Shown piece after piece: positions 36,409-44,473 of a stretch of 44,473 nt of DNA; position 1 is the first letter of the stretch; the number at the start of each line of letters is the position of its first letter. The notes beneath the pieces are model-generated. The model saw only the letters and a list, made by a program, of their open reading frames with translations, ran no database searches and had not been told where the DNA came from. The DNA comes from Aromatoleum diolicum (GTDB taxonomy: Bacteria; Pseudomonadota; Gammaproteobacteria; Burkholderiales; Rhodocyclaceae). The translations under genes and the position numbers were made by a program. The DNA lies in the NCBI RefSeq assembly GCF_012910955.1, contig NZ_WTVQ01000040.1, positions 1-44,473 on the forward strand. The letters run 5' to 3'.

Positions 36409-38151
36409 GTGGCGACTCACAAGAAGCGAAGTTCAGAATCCGCGACGGACGCGACCTCTGCCGCTGTCGGTTCAGATAGCGGAGCGTTCGAGTTCGAGAC
36501 GCGGCTCCTAGACCGCAGTCCGATCGCGTTGCCTCTGCTCGATATGATGGAAAAGGCCGATGTGGCGCCACGCGGGCCCAGAGGCAGCGCGCCACCTAAG
36601 CGGTTTGCGGTGATCATCGACGTCCACCTCGAATACCCGGGCGGTCGAGACGCGGCGCGCGATCGCGTTCGGGAAATCGTAGATGCGATCATGCAAGATC
36701 GCGCACGTGCATGGCGGCTGAAGACGCGCCCCCAGGGCATCAACGCAGCCAAGAGCGGCCTGTCGCAGCAGTACCTATTCGGGGAGTTCGAGAGTCGCTT
36801 CATCCGCGAGCTGGTGCGGCGCGACCAGGCAGGTGGCGCCGACGCACCGCGCCGCGCGATCTATCGCATCTGGCCCGACTTCGAGGTTAAGGCGCTTTTG
36901 CACCGATCGATTTCCACGGTAAAGGCCGATGCGGCACTGCAGTCGTTCGCGACGACCGGCGACGGCATCGTCTGGGCTGTGCTCGATTCCGGCATCGATG
37001 GTCTTCATCCGCATTTCGCGGTGCAGGCCAATTTGGACCTGGGTGAGTTGCCGCCCCTTGCGCACTTGGATTTCACGGGCGACGGTGTGGATCCCAACGG
37101 TGCGCTGGTCGATCGATTCGGACACGGCACACACGTCGCCGGGATCATTGCCGGCTTCCGCAGCGTCGATCAAGGTCCTATCGACGCGGTCGGTCGCGCG
37201 CGCGACGAGAAAGGCGAAATCAGCAGCATTCCGATCCATCCGCAACGCGTTTCGGGCATGGCGCCGCGCTGCAAGCTGCTGAGCCTGAAGGTGCTCAATG
37301 ACAAAGGGCAGGGCCAAGCGAGCAGCTTGATCGCAGCGCTCGAGGAGGTCCAGAGGATCAACAACCACGGCCGCTACATCCGCGTGCACGGCGTCAACCT
37401 GAGCGTCGGCTACAACTTCGAGCCAGAATGGTTTGCCTGTGGCCAGAGCCCGTTGTGCGTCGAGGTCGACCGGCTCGTAAAGTCGGGGGTGGTCGTCGTC
37501 GTCGCCGCGGGGAACACCGGCTATGGCACCGCGCAAAGCGCGTTTAAGGGCTCAGTGCCCGCCGGCCTAGGACTGACGATCAACGATCCCGGCAATGCTG
37601 ACTTGGCGATCACCGTTGGATCGACGCACCGGGACATGCCGCACATCTACGGCGTCTCCTACTTCTCGTCCAAAGGACCGACAGGAGACGGCAGAGCTAA
37701 GCCCGACCTCGTGGCGCCGGGGGAAAAGATTGTTTCTTGTGCGTCGTCTTGGCAGCCGGCGAGGACGCTCGATGCCGAAGCGGCAGCCACCGCCGAAGCT
37801 GCACGACAGACAGCCCTGCAGGCGCTGGTGCAGCAATGGCAACGGCCGCAAGCGCCGGCTGTCGCCGCGGCCGCACTACCGGCGGCCGCGTCCGCGCCGG
37901 CGCAGCCCGCGACGCCTGCCCCTCCTGCGCTAGTGTCTGCGGCACGCTACCGCGAAGACAGTGGAACCAGCATGGCAGCACCGCATGTGTCAGGTGTCAT
38001 CGCCGCGTTCCTATCCGTGCGGCGTGAGTTCATCGGTCGACCGGACAGGGTCAAGGAGGTGTTCATGTCCACCGCGACCGACCTGAAGCGCGACCGCTAC
38101 TTCCAGGGCAGCGGACTCGTCGACCTAATGCGCGCGATCCAGTCGGTCTGA
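36409..38151 (+). CDS. S8 subtilisin-like serine peptidase, apparently cytoplasmic
   Basis: This 580-residue peptidase carries the complete subtilase triad: Asp193 in VLDSGIDGLHPHF, His239 in FGHGTHVAG and Ser521 in SGTSMAAPHVSG, plus the oxyanion Asn369 in VVAAGNTGYG. Residues 65-110 (FAVIIDVHLEYPGG...) may be an inhibitor-like prodomain. An Ala/Pro/Gln-rich insert (about 451-512) lies just before the catalytic Ser. No signal peptide or sorting tail is seen, so it probably acts inside the cell. The start is GTG with GGGAG upstream. It is followed after 31 bp by the alpha/beta hydrolase. In bacterial conflict systems such cytoplasmic subtilases can be activated proteolytic effectors; that role is inferred here. 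Confidence 0.9.
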   Translation: MATHKKRSSESATDATSAAVGSDSGAFEFETRLLDRSPIALPLLDMMEKADVAPRGPRGSAPPKRFAVIIDVHLEYPGGRDAARDRVREIVDAIMQDRARAWRLKTRPQGINAAKSGLSQQYLFGEFESRFIRELVRRDQAGGADAPRRAIYRIWPDFEVKALLHRSISTVKADAALQSFATTGDGIVWAVLDSGIDGLHPHFAVQANLDLGELPPLAHLDFTGDGVDPNGALVDRFGHGTHVAGIIAGFRSVDQGPIDAVGRARDEKGEISSIPIHPQRVSGMAPRCKLLSLKVLNDKGQGQASSLIAALEEVQRINNHGRYIRVHGVNLSVGYNFEPEWFACGQSPLCVEVDRLVKSGVVVVVAAGNTGYGTAQSAFKGSVPAGLGLTINDPGNADLAITVGSTHRDMPHIYGVSYFSSKGPTGDGRAKPDLVAPGEKIVSCASSWQPARTLDAEAAATAEAARQTALQALVQQWQRPQAPAVAAAALPAAASAPAQPATPAPPALVSAARYREDSGTSMAAPHVSGVIAAFLSVRREFIGRPDRVKEVFMSTATDLKRDRYFQGSGLVDLMRAIQSV

Positions 38152-38182
38152 CCCATCCCACCCATTTCACCCAGGAGCTTTC

Positions 38183-39526
38183 ATGTCCGATCTCCATGGC
38201 TTCCCCTACATCGAGTTCCAGGTCGACAAAGCCGGAACGGTGATCGATCCCGCCGAACGCGCTCGAGCAGTTGACGTTTTCGGTCAGGGCGCGGTGACCG
38301 ATCTACTGGTGCTATCGCATGGTTGGAACAACGATATGGCCGAAGCACGCACGCTCTACGATCGCCTGCTCGCCGCATTGCGGGCTTGCCTCGTGGCCAG
38401 CACGCCCCCGCTCGGAGCCCGTCAACTCGGCGTGCTGGCCGTTCTGTGGCCGTCCAAGAAATTTGCCGAGAAGTCCCTGATTCCGGGCCAGGCTGCAAGT
38501 ATCGACTCGGGCGAAATGGCAGATGCGCTGATGGAGCACATCGACACCCTGAAGGGCGCATTTGACGATCCCGAGGCCGACGCAAAGCTTTCTGCGGCAC
38601 GCGAACTGTCCCCCAAGCTCGCCGACAGTCCAGCCGCACAGCGCGAATTCGTCCGGCTCGTACGGGGCTTGTTGACACGGCAGCCGGCTGATGACGAAGG
38701 AAATACCGATGGCTACTATAATGCGCTCGACGCCCAAGACCTGCTGCAACGGCTCGCGGGGCCCGTGCAGTTGCCCCCGACACCGACAGCGTCGTCCGAC
38801 GGCGGCGGCGCACAGAATCTTGGCGATGCCCCCGCGTCGGACGTTGCAGGCGGCGCTGCGAGAATCGGCGGCTTTTTCAGCGGCATCGCCTCGGCGGCGA
38901 GCAATCTGCTGAACTTGACGACCTACTACCAGATGAAAGAGCGTGCAGGCATGATCGGCCGCGGTGCAGTCCATGCACTGGTCCGCGAGATTGCAGATGG
39001 GCAGAAACCCCCGAAGATTCATCTGGTAGGCCACAGTTTCGGTGCCCGACTCGTCACATCCGTGGCTCTCGGCGCGGACGACCAGCCTCCACTGCGCATC
39101 GGCTCGATGACCCTGTTGCAGGCGGCGTTCTCGCACAACGCGTTCTCGGACGGTTCAACGGGGCATCCCGTAGGAGTCTTTCGCAGGGTTGTCGCCGCCC
39201 CGGCGCGGCTTAGCGGCCCGTTGCTTGTAAGCCACACGTCGCGCGATCTGCCGGTTGGTTTGGCTTACCCGCTCGCGTCCCGAATTGCGAGTCAGAACGA
39301 CTCGGGACTCGGCGATGCAAGCGATCCTTACGGCGGTCTGGGCCGCAACGGTGCGCAGGGTACCCCCGAGGCGAGCGAGCTGGACTTTGGCAAGCCCGGC
39401 ACGTCCTATTCGTTCAAGGGTGGACGGGTCTACAACATGAACGGCGAGATGCTGATCCTGGGTCACTCGGACATCATCCACCCTGAAACGGCTTACGCCC
39501 TCCTCGCCGCCGTGGCCGCCAGCTGA
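38183..39526 (+). CDS. Alpha/beta-hydrolase (lipase-like serine hydrolase)
   Basis: This 447-residue protein has an alpha/beta-hydrolase core. LLVLSHGWNN (41-50) forms the oxyanion strand, GHSFGARLV has the nucleophile Ser285, and LILGHSDIIHP near the C-terminus probably supplies the His. Between strands, a long insert (about 95-270) is rich in Ala/Asp/Gly and includes AGGAARIGGFFSGIASAASN, which might bind membranes. It may be a lipase or esterase acting on phospholipid, by analogy with lipase effectors; this is inference. AGGAG precedes the ATG. It is tightly linked: 31 bp after the subtilase, and its stop overlaps the next start. Confidence 0.8.
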   Translation: MSDLHGFPYIEFQVDKAGTVIDPAERARAVDVFGQGAVTDLLVLSHGWNNDMAEARTLYDRLLAALRACLVASTPPLGARQLGVLAVLWPSKKFAEKSLIPGQAASIDSGEMADALMEHIDTLKGAFDDPEADAKLSAARELSPKLADSPAAQREFVRLVRGLLTRQPADDEGNTDGYYNALDAQDLLQRLAGPVQLPPTPTASSDGGGAQNLGDAPASDVAGGAARIGGFFSGIASAASNLLNLTTYYQMKERAGMIGRGAVHALVREIADGQKPPKIHLVGHSFGARLVTSVALGADDQPPLRIGSMTLLQAAFSHNAFSDGSTGHPVGVFRRVVAAPARLSGPLLVSHTSRDLPVGLAYPLASRIASQNDSGLGDASDPYGGLGRNGAQGTPEASELDFGKPGTSYSFKGGRVYNMNGEMLILGHSDIIHPETAYALLAAVAAS

Positions 39527-40347
39527 TGGAGGCCGCCACGTCGACGATGGCGAGCCTCGGCTTCGTCGAACGCAGCTTCGCGTCCGGTGACATCGACCAT
39601 CCGGTGTTCGAGAAGGGACGTGGCCCGTCGGTGCTGATACTGCATGAACTGCCGGGGCTGGCGATGCCGTGCGTGCGCTTCGCTGAGCGCCTCATCGACG
39701 CGGGCTTCCGTGTACATCTGCCGCTGTTGGTCGGCGCGCCGCTTCGCCATGCGGCGCTGGCGAACTGGCGGGCGCTGTGCATATCGGTGGAGTTTGCACG
39801 GCTCGAGGCGGGGGTCCATGCCCCGATCACGGACTGGTTGCGTGCACTGGCTGCCGACATTGCTGAACGCGCAGGCGGCGCCCGGATCGGAGCGATCGGC
39901 ATGTGTTTGACCGGGGCCTTCGTGATCCCGTTATTCATCGATGCGGCCGTCGCCACTGGGGTGGTTTCGCAGCCTGCGATTCCGCTTCGCATAGTCTACC
40001 GGACCATCGGCCTCGGTGAAGGTCCGTGGATGGATCAGCTGAACATCTCGGACAACGAACTGCAAGCCGGGGCGTGTGCCGCGAGGTCGGACCAGAAAAA
40101 AATCCTGCTGCAGCGTTACGCTGAAGACCGCCTCTGTCCGGGCAGGCGACTGGAGCGGATCGCCCGGTCCTTCGGTGCCCAGGCCGAACTCGACGAGTAT
40201 TCGCATCCGTCGTGGTGGCGCCGCGTCTTCAATCCTCCGCATGCGCTTCTGACCGAGGAGTACGACCGCGCAGGCGATGACGATCACGCGACACGCGAGG
40301 CATTGTGTCGCGTCATCGAGCTTCTGAACGAACAACTTGGGCGGTAG
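39526..40347 (+). CDS. Dienelactone hydrolase-like protein
   Basis: This 273-residue alpha/beta-hydrolase is of the dienelactone hydrolase family. Its nucleophile is Cys127 in IGAIGMCLTGAFVIP, as in the family (G-x-C-x-G), with the strand VLILHELPGL ahead of it. The Asp lies probably in YAEDRLCPGRR and the His in DEYSHPSWWRRVF. The start overlaps the stop of the previous gene (TGATG), so translation is coupled. The family usually opens lactones in chloroaromatic breakdown, but no such genes are near; within this cluster another ester or thioester substrate is more likely. Confidence 0.85.
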   Translation: MEAATSTMASLGFVERSFASGDIDHPVFEKGRGPSVLILHELPGLAMPCVRFAERLIDAGFRVHLPLLVGAPLRHAALANWRALCISVEFARLEAGVHAPITDWLRALAADIAERAGGARIGAIGMCLTGAFVIPLFIDAAVATGVVSQPAIPLRIVYRTIGLGEGPWMDQLNISDNELQAGACAARSDQKKILLQRYAEDRLCPGRRLERIARSFGAQAELDEYSHPSWWRRVFNPPHALLTEEYDRAGDDDHATREALCRVIELLNEQLGR

Positions 40348-40474
40348 CAGGACTGAATCGCTCGATTCCGAGCTGCTGTCCAGGCCTGATCACCGGGGGT
40401 CCAAGCCGCGTCACAAAGCAGGCGCCGATCGAACTGGCACGACAGCTCAAGATCGCTTGCACGAAAGAAACCTT

Positions 40475-42274
40475 ATGGGCAAGACGGAGACGATCATGCG
40501 CGGCGAGGTCGGTTCGCACAGTATCACTCGGGATCCGTTCAGACCTCTGTCGTATCGTGACGCGCTGGATCATTTGCGCGTTGGATACCGTCGCGGGCTA
40601 CTTGTGCCGTTTATCGGATCGGGGGTCAACGCACCCCGGTTGCGCTTGTGGTCGGGCCTCGTCAAAGCCCTCGCCGAGGAAGCAGGGATTCGTGATGTGC
40701 GGCTTGGAACTCGCCCCACGGACCAGCAGTTGATACTTGCCTCCGAGCGCATCGTCTGGCAGCTGAGGGCACAGGGACGCTCCTTGGCCGACGCGATGCA
40801 AACGACGCTCCCTGACCCGAAGAGTAGCCAGGACCAGCCGCCACCGGCGGTCAGCGCATTGGCGTCGGCCTGGTGGCCGTTGATCCTGACGACGAACTAC
40901 GATCCGCTGTTCCTCGACGCCTTTAACAAGCGGCACCACCGCGCCAAGTACGATAACGACGTGATGGCGGTGTTGGGTCGAAGCGCGGCACACTGCCACA
41001 CCTTACTGGCATCCCTTAATCTCCCCGTTCGCCCCCTGCTTTGGGCCCTGCAGGGTTTTCTTGGCAACGGTCTCAACGGCGTCGATCTAAACCAAGAGAT
41101 TGTCCTCGGCTACGACCAATACCGGCGGGCAACGTTCGAGAACGCCACCTTCCGCGCCGCGTTTTCCGAGGTGTATCGGAATCGTTCGCTCCTCTTTGTC
41201 GGCACTGGCCTCGGGGAGGAGTACTTCCGCGGCCTGTTCGGCGAGTCAATAATCCGACTCGGCGCTAACCAGCATGCGCACTGCGTCTTGATCAACAAGA
41301 AAGATGTGAAACGGGACACCTGCTGGTTCATGCACACCCGCCTGAACATCGTCGTGCTGACATACAAGGATCCGCTGAACGCCCCGAAATACAGCGGATT
41401 TGCGGCCTGCCTGCAGGAAATCGCAGACGCGCTGACCGAACCGCCGCGCGGCGCCCGGCGATTCTGGATGCATGGTGCGACACCGGCCGTGTGCGTGGAC
41501 ATTGAGCCAACGCTGCTCCCCGAGAAGAGTTCCGCAGAAAACTGGATCGTCGGCAGTGCGGGGCAGAAGCGCGTCAGTGGTGATGTGCCAGCCGCATTGC
41601 GAGGGCCACAAGTTCCCATCACCGACCATGACGATCTCAAGCAGGTGGCCGGGCAGGCCGTACTGCTGGCTATTGCGCGGAAGCCAGATCCCGGTACCGG
41701 TCGCCATGATCGGGATCTGCGGAACGTCGCCGATGTCACGACGCGTGCGCTGCAAGTCGCCGTGCTTAAAGGGGCCTCGACCATATCGTTCATGCTGCTG
41801 AGCGCGAGCGTCCGCAAGGGCCGTTGGCCACGCATCTTCTCGCTGGTCCAGATGCTGCGTGGCATCCGGCGCTTCGTGCAAACTCGGCCCCTGCGAAAAG
41901 CCTCGCCACTGCGGATCGTGATACATGACACGGCAGCGGCGCGTGTTCCCGATGAGGCTCCCGACCGCTCAGTGTGGCATGCCGTAGAGACCGGAAGGCT
42001 GGACCCGACCGAGGTGCTCGATTGCAGTGCCCTGCGTTTCTTCGTCGAGATCGAAATCGAGGGATCGACTACGCGCACGCCGATGTACGTCGACGAAGTA
42101 AAGACGGTGCGGCAGGTAGCGGAATACTTTCAGTTGGACTCGGGCTGGGAGGCGGTGCTGGAACCAAACCCGACCCCACGACGAGGCAACCGGCTGACCG
42201 AACTCGATGTATCCCTGCTCGACGCCGGCGTCGTCCCAGGATCAACCCTCCGATTCATTCGAAGGCGACGATGA
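40475..42274 (+). CDS. SIR2-like protein with macro-like middle and ubiquitin-like C-terminus
   Basis: The protein has 599 residues. Residues 35-320 form a SIR2-like NAD-binding domain: LLVPFIGSGVNAPRLRLWSG, LILTTNYDPLFLDAF and LLFVGTGLGEEYFRGLFG. At the place of the catalytic His (usual KLHG), ALQGFLG shows Gln193, so normal NADase/deacetylase chemistry is doubtful. Residues 385-470 resemble a macro or related nucleotide-binding fold (LKGASTISFMLLSASVRKGR). The last 65 residues (TVRQVAEYFQL...SLLDAGVVPGSTLRFIRRRR) look like a ubiquitin-like beta-grasp domain. The start was set at ATG 40475; ATG 40496 has a better GGAGA and is a good alternative. It lies 127 bp after the hydrolase. SIR2-like proteins are common antiviral NAD effectors. 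Confidence 0.75.
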   Translation: MGKTETIMRGEVGSHSITRDPFRPLSYRDALDHLRVGYRRGLLVPFIGSGVNAPRLRLWSGLVKALAEEAGIRDVRLGTRPTDQQLILASERIVWQLRAQGRSLADAMQTTLPDPKSSQDQPPPAVSALASAWWPLILTTNYDPLFLDAFNKRHHRAKYDNDVMAVLGRSAAHCHTLLASLNLPVRPLLWALQGFLGNGLNGVDLNQEIVLGYDQYRRATFENATFRAAFSEVYRNRSLLFVGTGLGEEYFRGLFGESIIRLGANQHAHCVLINKKDVKRDTCWFMHTRLNIVVLTYKDPLNAPKYSGFAACLQEIADALTEPPRGARRFWMHGATPAVCVDIEPTLLPEKSSAENWIVGSAGQKRVSGDVPAALRGPQVPITDHDDLKQVAGQAVLLAIARKPDPGTGRHDRDLRNVADVTTRALQVAVLKGASTISFMLLSASVRKGRWPRIFSLVQMLRGIRRFVQTRPLRKASPLRIVIHDTAAARVPDEAPDRSVWHAVETGRLDPTEVLDCSALRFFVEIEIEGSTTRTPMYVDEVKTVRQVAEYFQLDSGWEAVLEPNPTPRRGNRLTELDVSLLDAGVVPGSTLRFIRRRR

Positions 42275-42572
42275 GACCCTCTGGATTACGCACGTGGTGC
42301 AAGACGACTGCTCGAGCCTCTGTAGGCAGCGGCAGGGTGGTATCGTCAATGCCCGACAGTCCCCCAAAGCAGCGGTGGCGATGTCCGGAGCAGTCATTGC
42401 GAAGGCAGGCCATGTCCGGAGAGCGACTCCGGCCGATTCGCGTTGCCGACTGTCCGATCCAAAACCTGCAGGTCAGGCCGACAGGATCGCCTTGCGGCGG
42501 CGAACGGCAGATTTCGAGAAATAAGGGGGACGAGTGACCGGTTTGGAGCCGTGACCCCGGATGGCAGCTACT
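42275..42572. other. Gap between the SIR2-like gene and the IS element
   Basis: No gene, clear terminator or promoter is seen in these 298 bases. The short open frames have no recognisable content. The far end is the left terminus of the IS1182-family element. Confidence 0.35.
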
Positions 42573-44192
42573 GGCCGAGGCTGTGTAAAAACGGTCGATG
42601 TTGTATGCTTATGGCATTGTTATCAGTGTGATCGGTAGCCATGAAGCGCTTCATCGAAGGACAGTGCCGGACACAGGGCGCATTGCTGCCCGAGAGCCTG
42701 GATGACTTCGTCGCCGAGACCAATCCGGTGCGGGTGATCGACGTCTTCGTCGATGAACTGGACCTGCGCAAGCTGGGCTTCGTCGGCGTCGATCCGGCAG
42801 CCACTGGCAGACCCGCCTATCACCCGGCGGCGCTGCTCAAGCTCTACATTTACGGCTACCTGAACCGGATCCAATCGAGTCGGCGCCTGGAACGCGAGGC
42901 GCAGCGCAACTTGGAGTTGATGTGGCTTGTCGGGCGCCTGACGCCCGACTTCAAGACCATTGCCAACTTCCGCAAGGACAATCCGAAGGGGATCCGCGGC
43001 GTCTGTCGCCAGTTCGTTGTACTGTGCAGAGAACTGGGGCTCTTCGCCGAAGCGGTGGTGGCGATCGACGGCAGCAAGTTCAAGGCGGTCAACAACCGCG
43101 ACCGCAACTTCACCAGCGCCAAGCTGCAACGGCGCATGGAGGAGATCGAATCCAGCATCGAGCGTTACCTCGTCGAGATGGATACGGCCGACCGGCAAGA
43201 GCCGGCGGTGGCCCAAGCGAAGAAGGAGCGGCTGCAGGACAAGATCACGACCCTGAAGGCGCGGATGAAGGAACTCGAGGCGATCGGTGTCCAGCTCGAG
43301 AACACGCCCGACAAGCAGATCTCCCTCACCGATCCCGACGCCCGATCCATGAAGACGCGTGGCACGGGTATCGTCGGCTACAACGTGCAGACGGCCGTCG
43401 AAACGAAGAACCACCTGATCGTGGCCCACGAGGTGACCAACGACGGGCTGGACCGGGACCAACTCAGCAAGATGGGCAAGCAGGCGCGCAAGGCCATGCG
43501 CGTGGAGTCCCTCACTGCAATCGCCGATCGAGGCTACTTCAAGAGCGAGGAAATCCTCGCCTGCCACAAAGCCGGCATCGTGCCGCTCGTTCCGAAAAGC
43601 ACGACTTCCAGCGCGAAAGCGGAGGGGCGCTTCGACCGGGCAGACTTCGTGTACGACCGTGACAACGACGAGTACGTCTGCCCGTCCGGCGAGCGCCTGA
43701 TCTGGCGCTTTGCCCGAGTCGAGGCGGGGCTCACGATGAATCGCTACTGGAGCTCATCGTGCACGCGATGCACCATGAAGAGCCAATGCACGCCCAGTGA
43801 CTATCGGCGTGTCAGCCGCTGGGTGCATGAGGAGGAACTGGAGGTCATGCAGGCGCGCCTCGATCAGGCACCCGACAGCATGCGTATTCGGCGTCGGACA
43901 GTCGAACACCCCTTCGGCACCCTTAAGGCGTGGATGGGCGCAACCCACTTCCTGACCAAGGGCCTCGAACGCGTCCGAACGGAGATGAATTTGCACGTTC
44001 TGGCGTACAACCTGAAGCGGGTAATGAATTTGATGGGAAATGAGGCACTGATGGCGGCGATGAAGGGCTGAAATGCCCTTTTTGAAGTTCAGCTGAACAG
44101 ATCTGTTGTGTTCGAACTCATTGACTTGCCGCCGCGGCGTCCGGGAACGTCTGATTTCTGATGCACCAGCGAGTTTTTACACGGCCTCGGCC
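42573..44192 (+). mobile_element. IS1182-family insertion sequence
   Basis: The element is bounded by 20-bp inverted repeats: GGCCGAGGCTGTGTAAAAAC on the left (42573-42592) and, reversed, GGCCGAGGCCGTGTAAAAAC on the right (44173-44192), one mismatch. Looser symmetry (TGGCA..TA) continues outward for about 10 bp on both sides. The length is about 1.62 kb, with one transposase gene. I saw no certain target-site duplication. Confidence 0.85.
42641..44071 (+). CDS. IS1182-family DDE transposase
   Basis: This 476-residue DDE transposase fills the element. The N-terminal DUF772-type domain reads GRPAYHPAALLKLYIYGYLN, then RIQSSRRLEREAQRNLELMW and LTPDFKTIANFRKDN. Catalytic acidic residues are likely in VVAIDGSKFKAV and LTAIADRGYFKSEE, with the C-terminal Glu in RTVEHPFGTLKAWMG. 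A Cys cluster (CTRCTMKSQC) lies before it, as in the family. All parts are present and in frame, so it is probably active. A coiled-coil-like stretch sits at residues 160-220. Confidence 0.95.
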   Translation: MKRFIEGQCRTQGALLPESLDDFVAETNPVRVIDVFVDELDLRKLGFVGVDPAATGRPAYHPAALLKLYIYGYLNRIQSSRRLEREAQRNLELMWLVGRLTPDFKTIANFRKDNPKGIRGVCRQFVVLCRELGLFAEAVVAIDGSKFKAVNNRDRNFTSAKLQRRMEEIESSIERYLVEMDTADRQEPAVAQAKKERLQDKITTLKARMKELEAIGVQLENTPDKQISLTDPDARSMKTRGTGIVGYNVQTAVETKNHLIVAHEVTNDGLDRDQLSKMGKQARKAMRVESLTAIADRGYFKSEEILACHKAGIVPLVPKSTTSSAKAEGRFDRADFVYDRDNDEYVCPSGERLIWRFARVEAGLTMNRYWSSSCTRCTMKSQCTPSDYRRVSRWVHEEELEVMQARLDQAPDSMRIRRRTVEHPFGTLKAWMGATHFLTKGLERVRTEMNLHVLAYNLKRVMNLMGNEALMAAMKG

Positions 44193-44473
44193 GATAGTGC
44201 CAGTTCGGCCGTGTCATTCCAAAGCCGCCGTTGCTACGGCGGCTGCGACGACGAGCGACAACTTCCCCTTCGGGAATTCGCTGTTCACAGTGCCGATGTC
44301 GGTGTGGTGGGCGAAATTGTCGGCAAATTGAACTGCGCCCCGGCGCAGCGTCAATCGAGCGCGACGACCTGCATGAGTGAAGGCCCGCCCAAACGATCGG
44401 GATGGCCTCCTCATCGGCGCTGACCTGCGTCGCCGCCCGCATGACGCCCTCGCCAACAGTCGCGCGGCTACCG
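44193..44473. other. Window end right of the IS element, no gene seen
   Basis: Open frames here are short and arginine-rich with no family likeness. A GC-rich inverted repeat (AGCCGCCGTTGC and CTACGGCGGCT) is seen near 44225-44245. A gene may begin beyond the window. Confidence 0.3.

Noticed and set aside
36257-36511. 84-codon frame upstream of the subtilase
   Set aside because: It overlaps the subtilase start in another frame and lacks motifs and a ribosome site.

Overview
The window is high-GC chromosomal DNA, most like a Rhodocyclales-type betaproteobacterium (Thauera/Azoarcus/Aromatoleum kind). This placement rests on the DUF1302/DUF1329 outer-membrane pair beside redox enzymes, the kdp and CDF protein flavours, and the mix of IS91-, IS1182- and RIT-type mobile genes. 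No rRNA, complete tRNA or CRISPR array is visible.

Layout. (1) 0.1-7.4 kb is an intact catabolic/transport block: an MFS exporter on the plus strand, facing a minus-strand operon of DUF1302 barrel, DUF1329 protein, Fe-S old-yellow-enzyme-type reductase and FAD dehydrogenase. It probably handles a hydrophobic cyclic or steroid-like compound. (2) 7.7-12.7 kb is wreckage: truncated aldo/keto reductase and flavodoxin genes, an IS91-type recombinase scar, a half tRNA-His sequence, and a scrambled kdp potassium locus. In the kdp locus kdpF, a kdpD start, corA, a broken IIA gene and kdpC are present, and the tail of kdpB is fused to a recombinase fragment. (3) 12.8-17.1 kb is a two-gene candidate defence operon: an NB-ARC STAND ATPase and a TIR/DUF4062-like effector. 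Both carry the same roughly 21-residue Gly-rich motif, at the N-terminus of the sensor and downstream of the toxin-like domain of the effector. (4) 17.5-20.2 kb is a metal/thiol module: YnfA, DsbA-like, DsbB, a MerR regulator with a stop at codon 5, and a CDF cation transporter with a 1-nt frameshift. A textbook MerR operator lies between the last two. (5) 20.8-21.6 kb is deoC, followed by a second copy of the half tRNA-His repeat, so a 12.85-kb segment is bracketed by direct repeats.

(6) 22.8-27.2 kb is a large sacsin/HSP90-type ATPase with a DUF3883 nuclease-like C-terminus, split by a one-base phase change at a G7 tract. (7) 27.6-29.2 kb is ilvD. (8) 30.2-32.3 kb is an IS91-family element with an accessory tyrosine recombinase, followed by a divergent LysR/SDR pair around a 19-bp palindrome. 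(9) 35.2-42.3 kb is a run of five plus-strand genes: PhoD-like phosphatase, cytoplasmic subtilase, alpha/beta hydrolase, dienelactone-hydrolase-like protein, and a SIR2-like protein with a macro-like middle and a ubiquitin-like tail. It has the look of an undescribed conflict system. (10) 42.6-44.2 kb is an IS1182-family insertion sequence with clear inverted repeats.

Taken together, 7.7-44 kb reads as a defence/mobile-element island built around scattered core genes (deoC, ilvD, corA). The two best candidates for a new system are the NB-ARC plus TIR-like pair with its shared adaptor motif, and the subtilase-hydrolase-SIR2/ubiquitin-like cluster. All functional statements come from reading motifs by eye; no database search was run.
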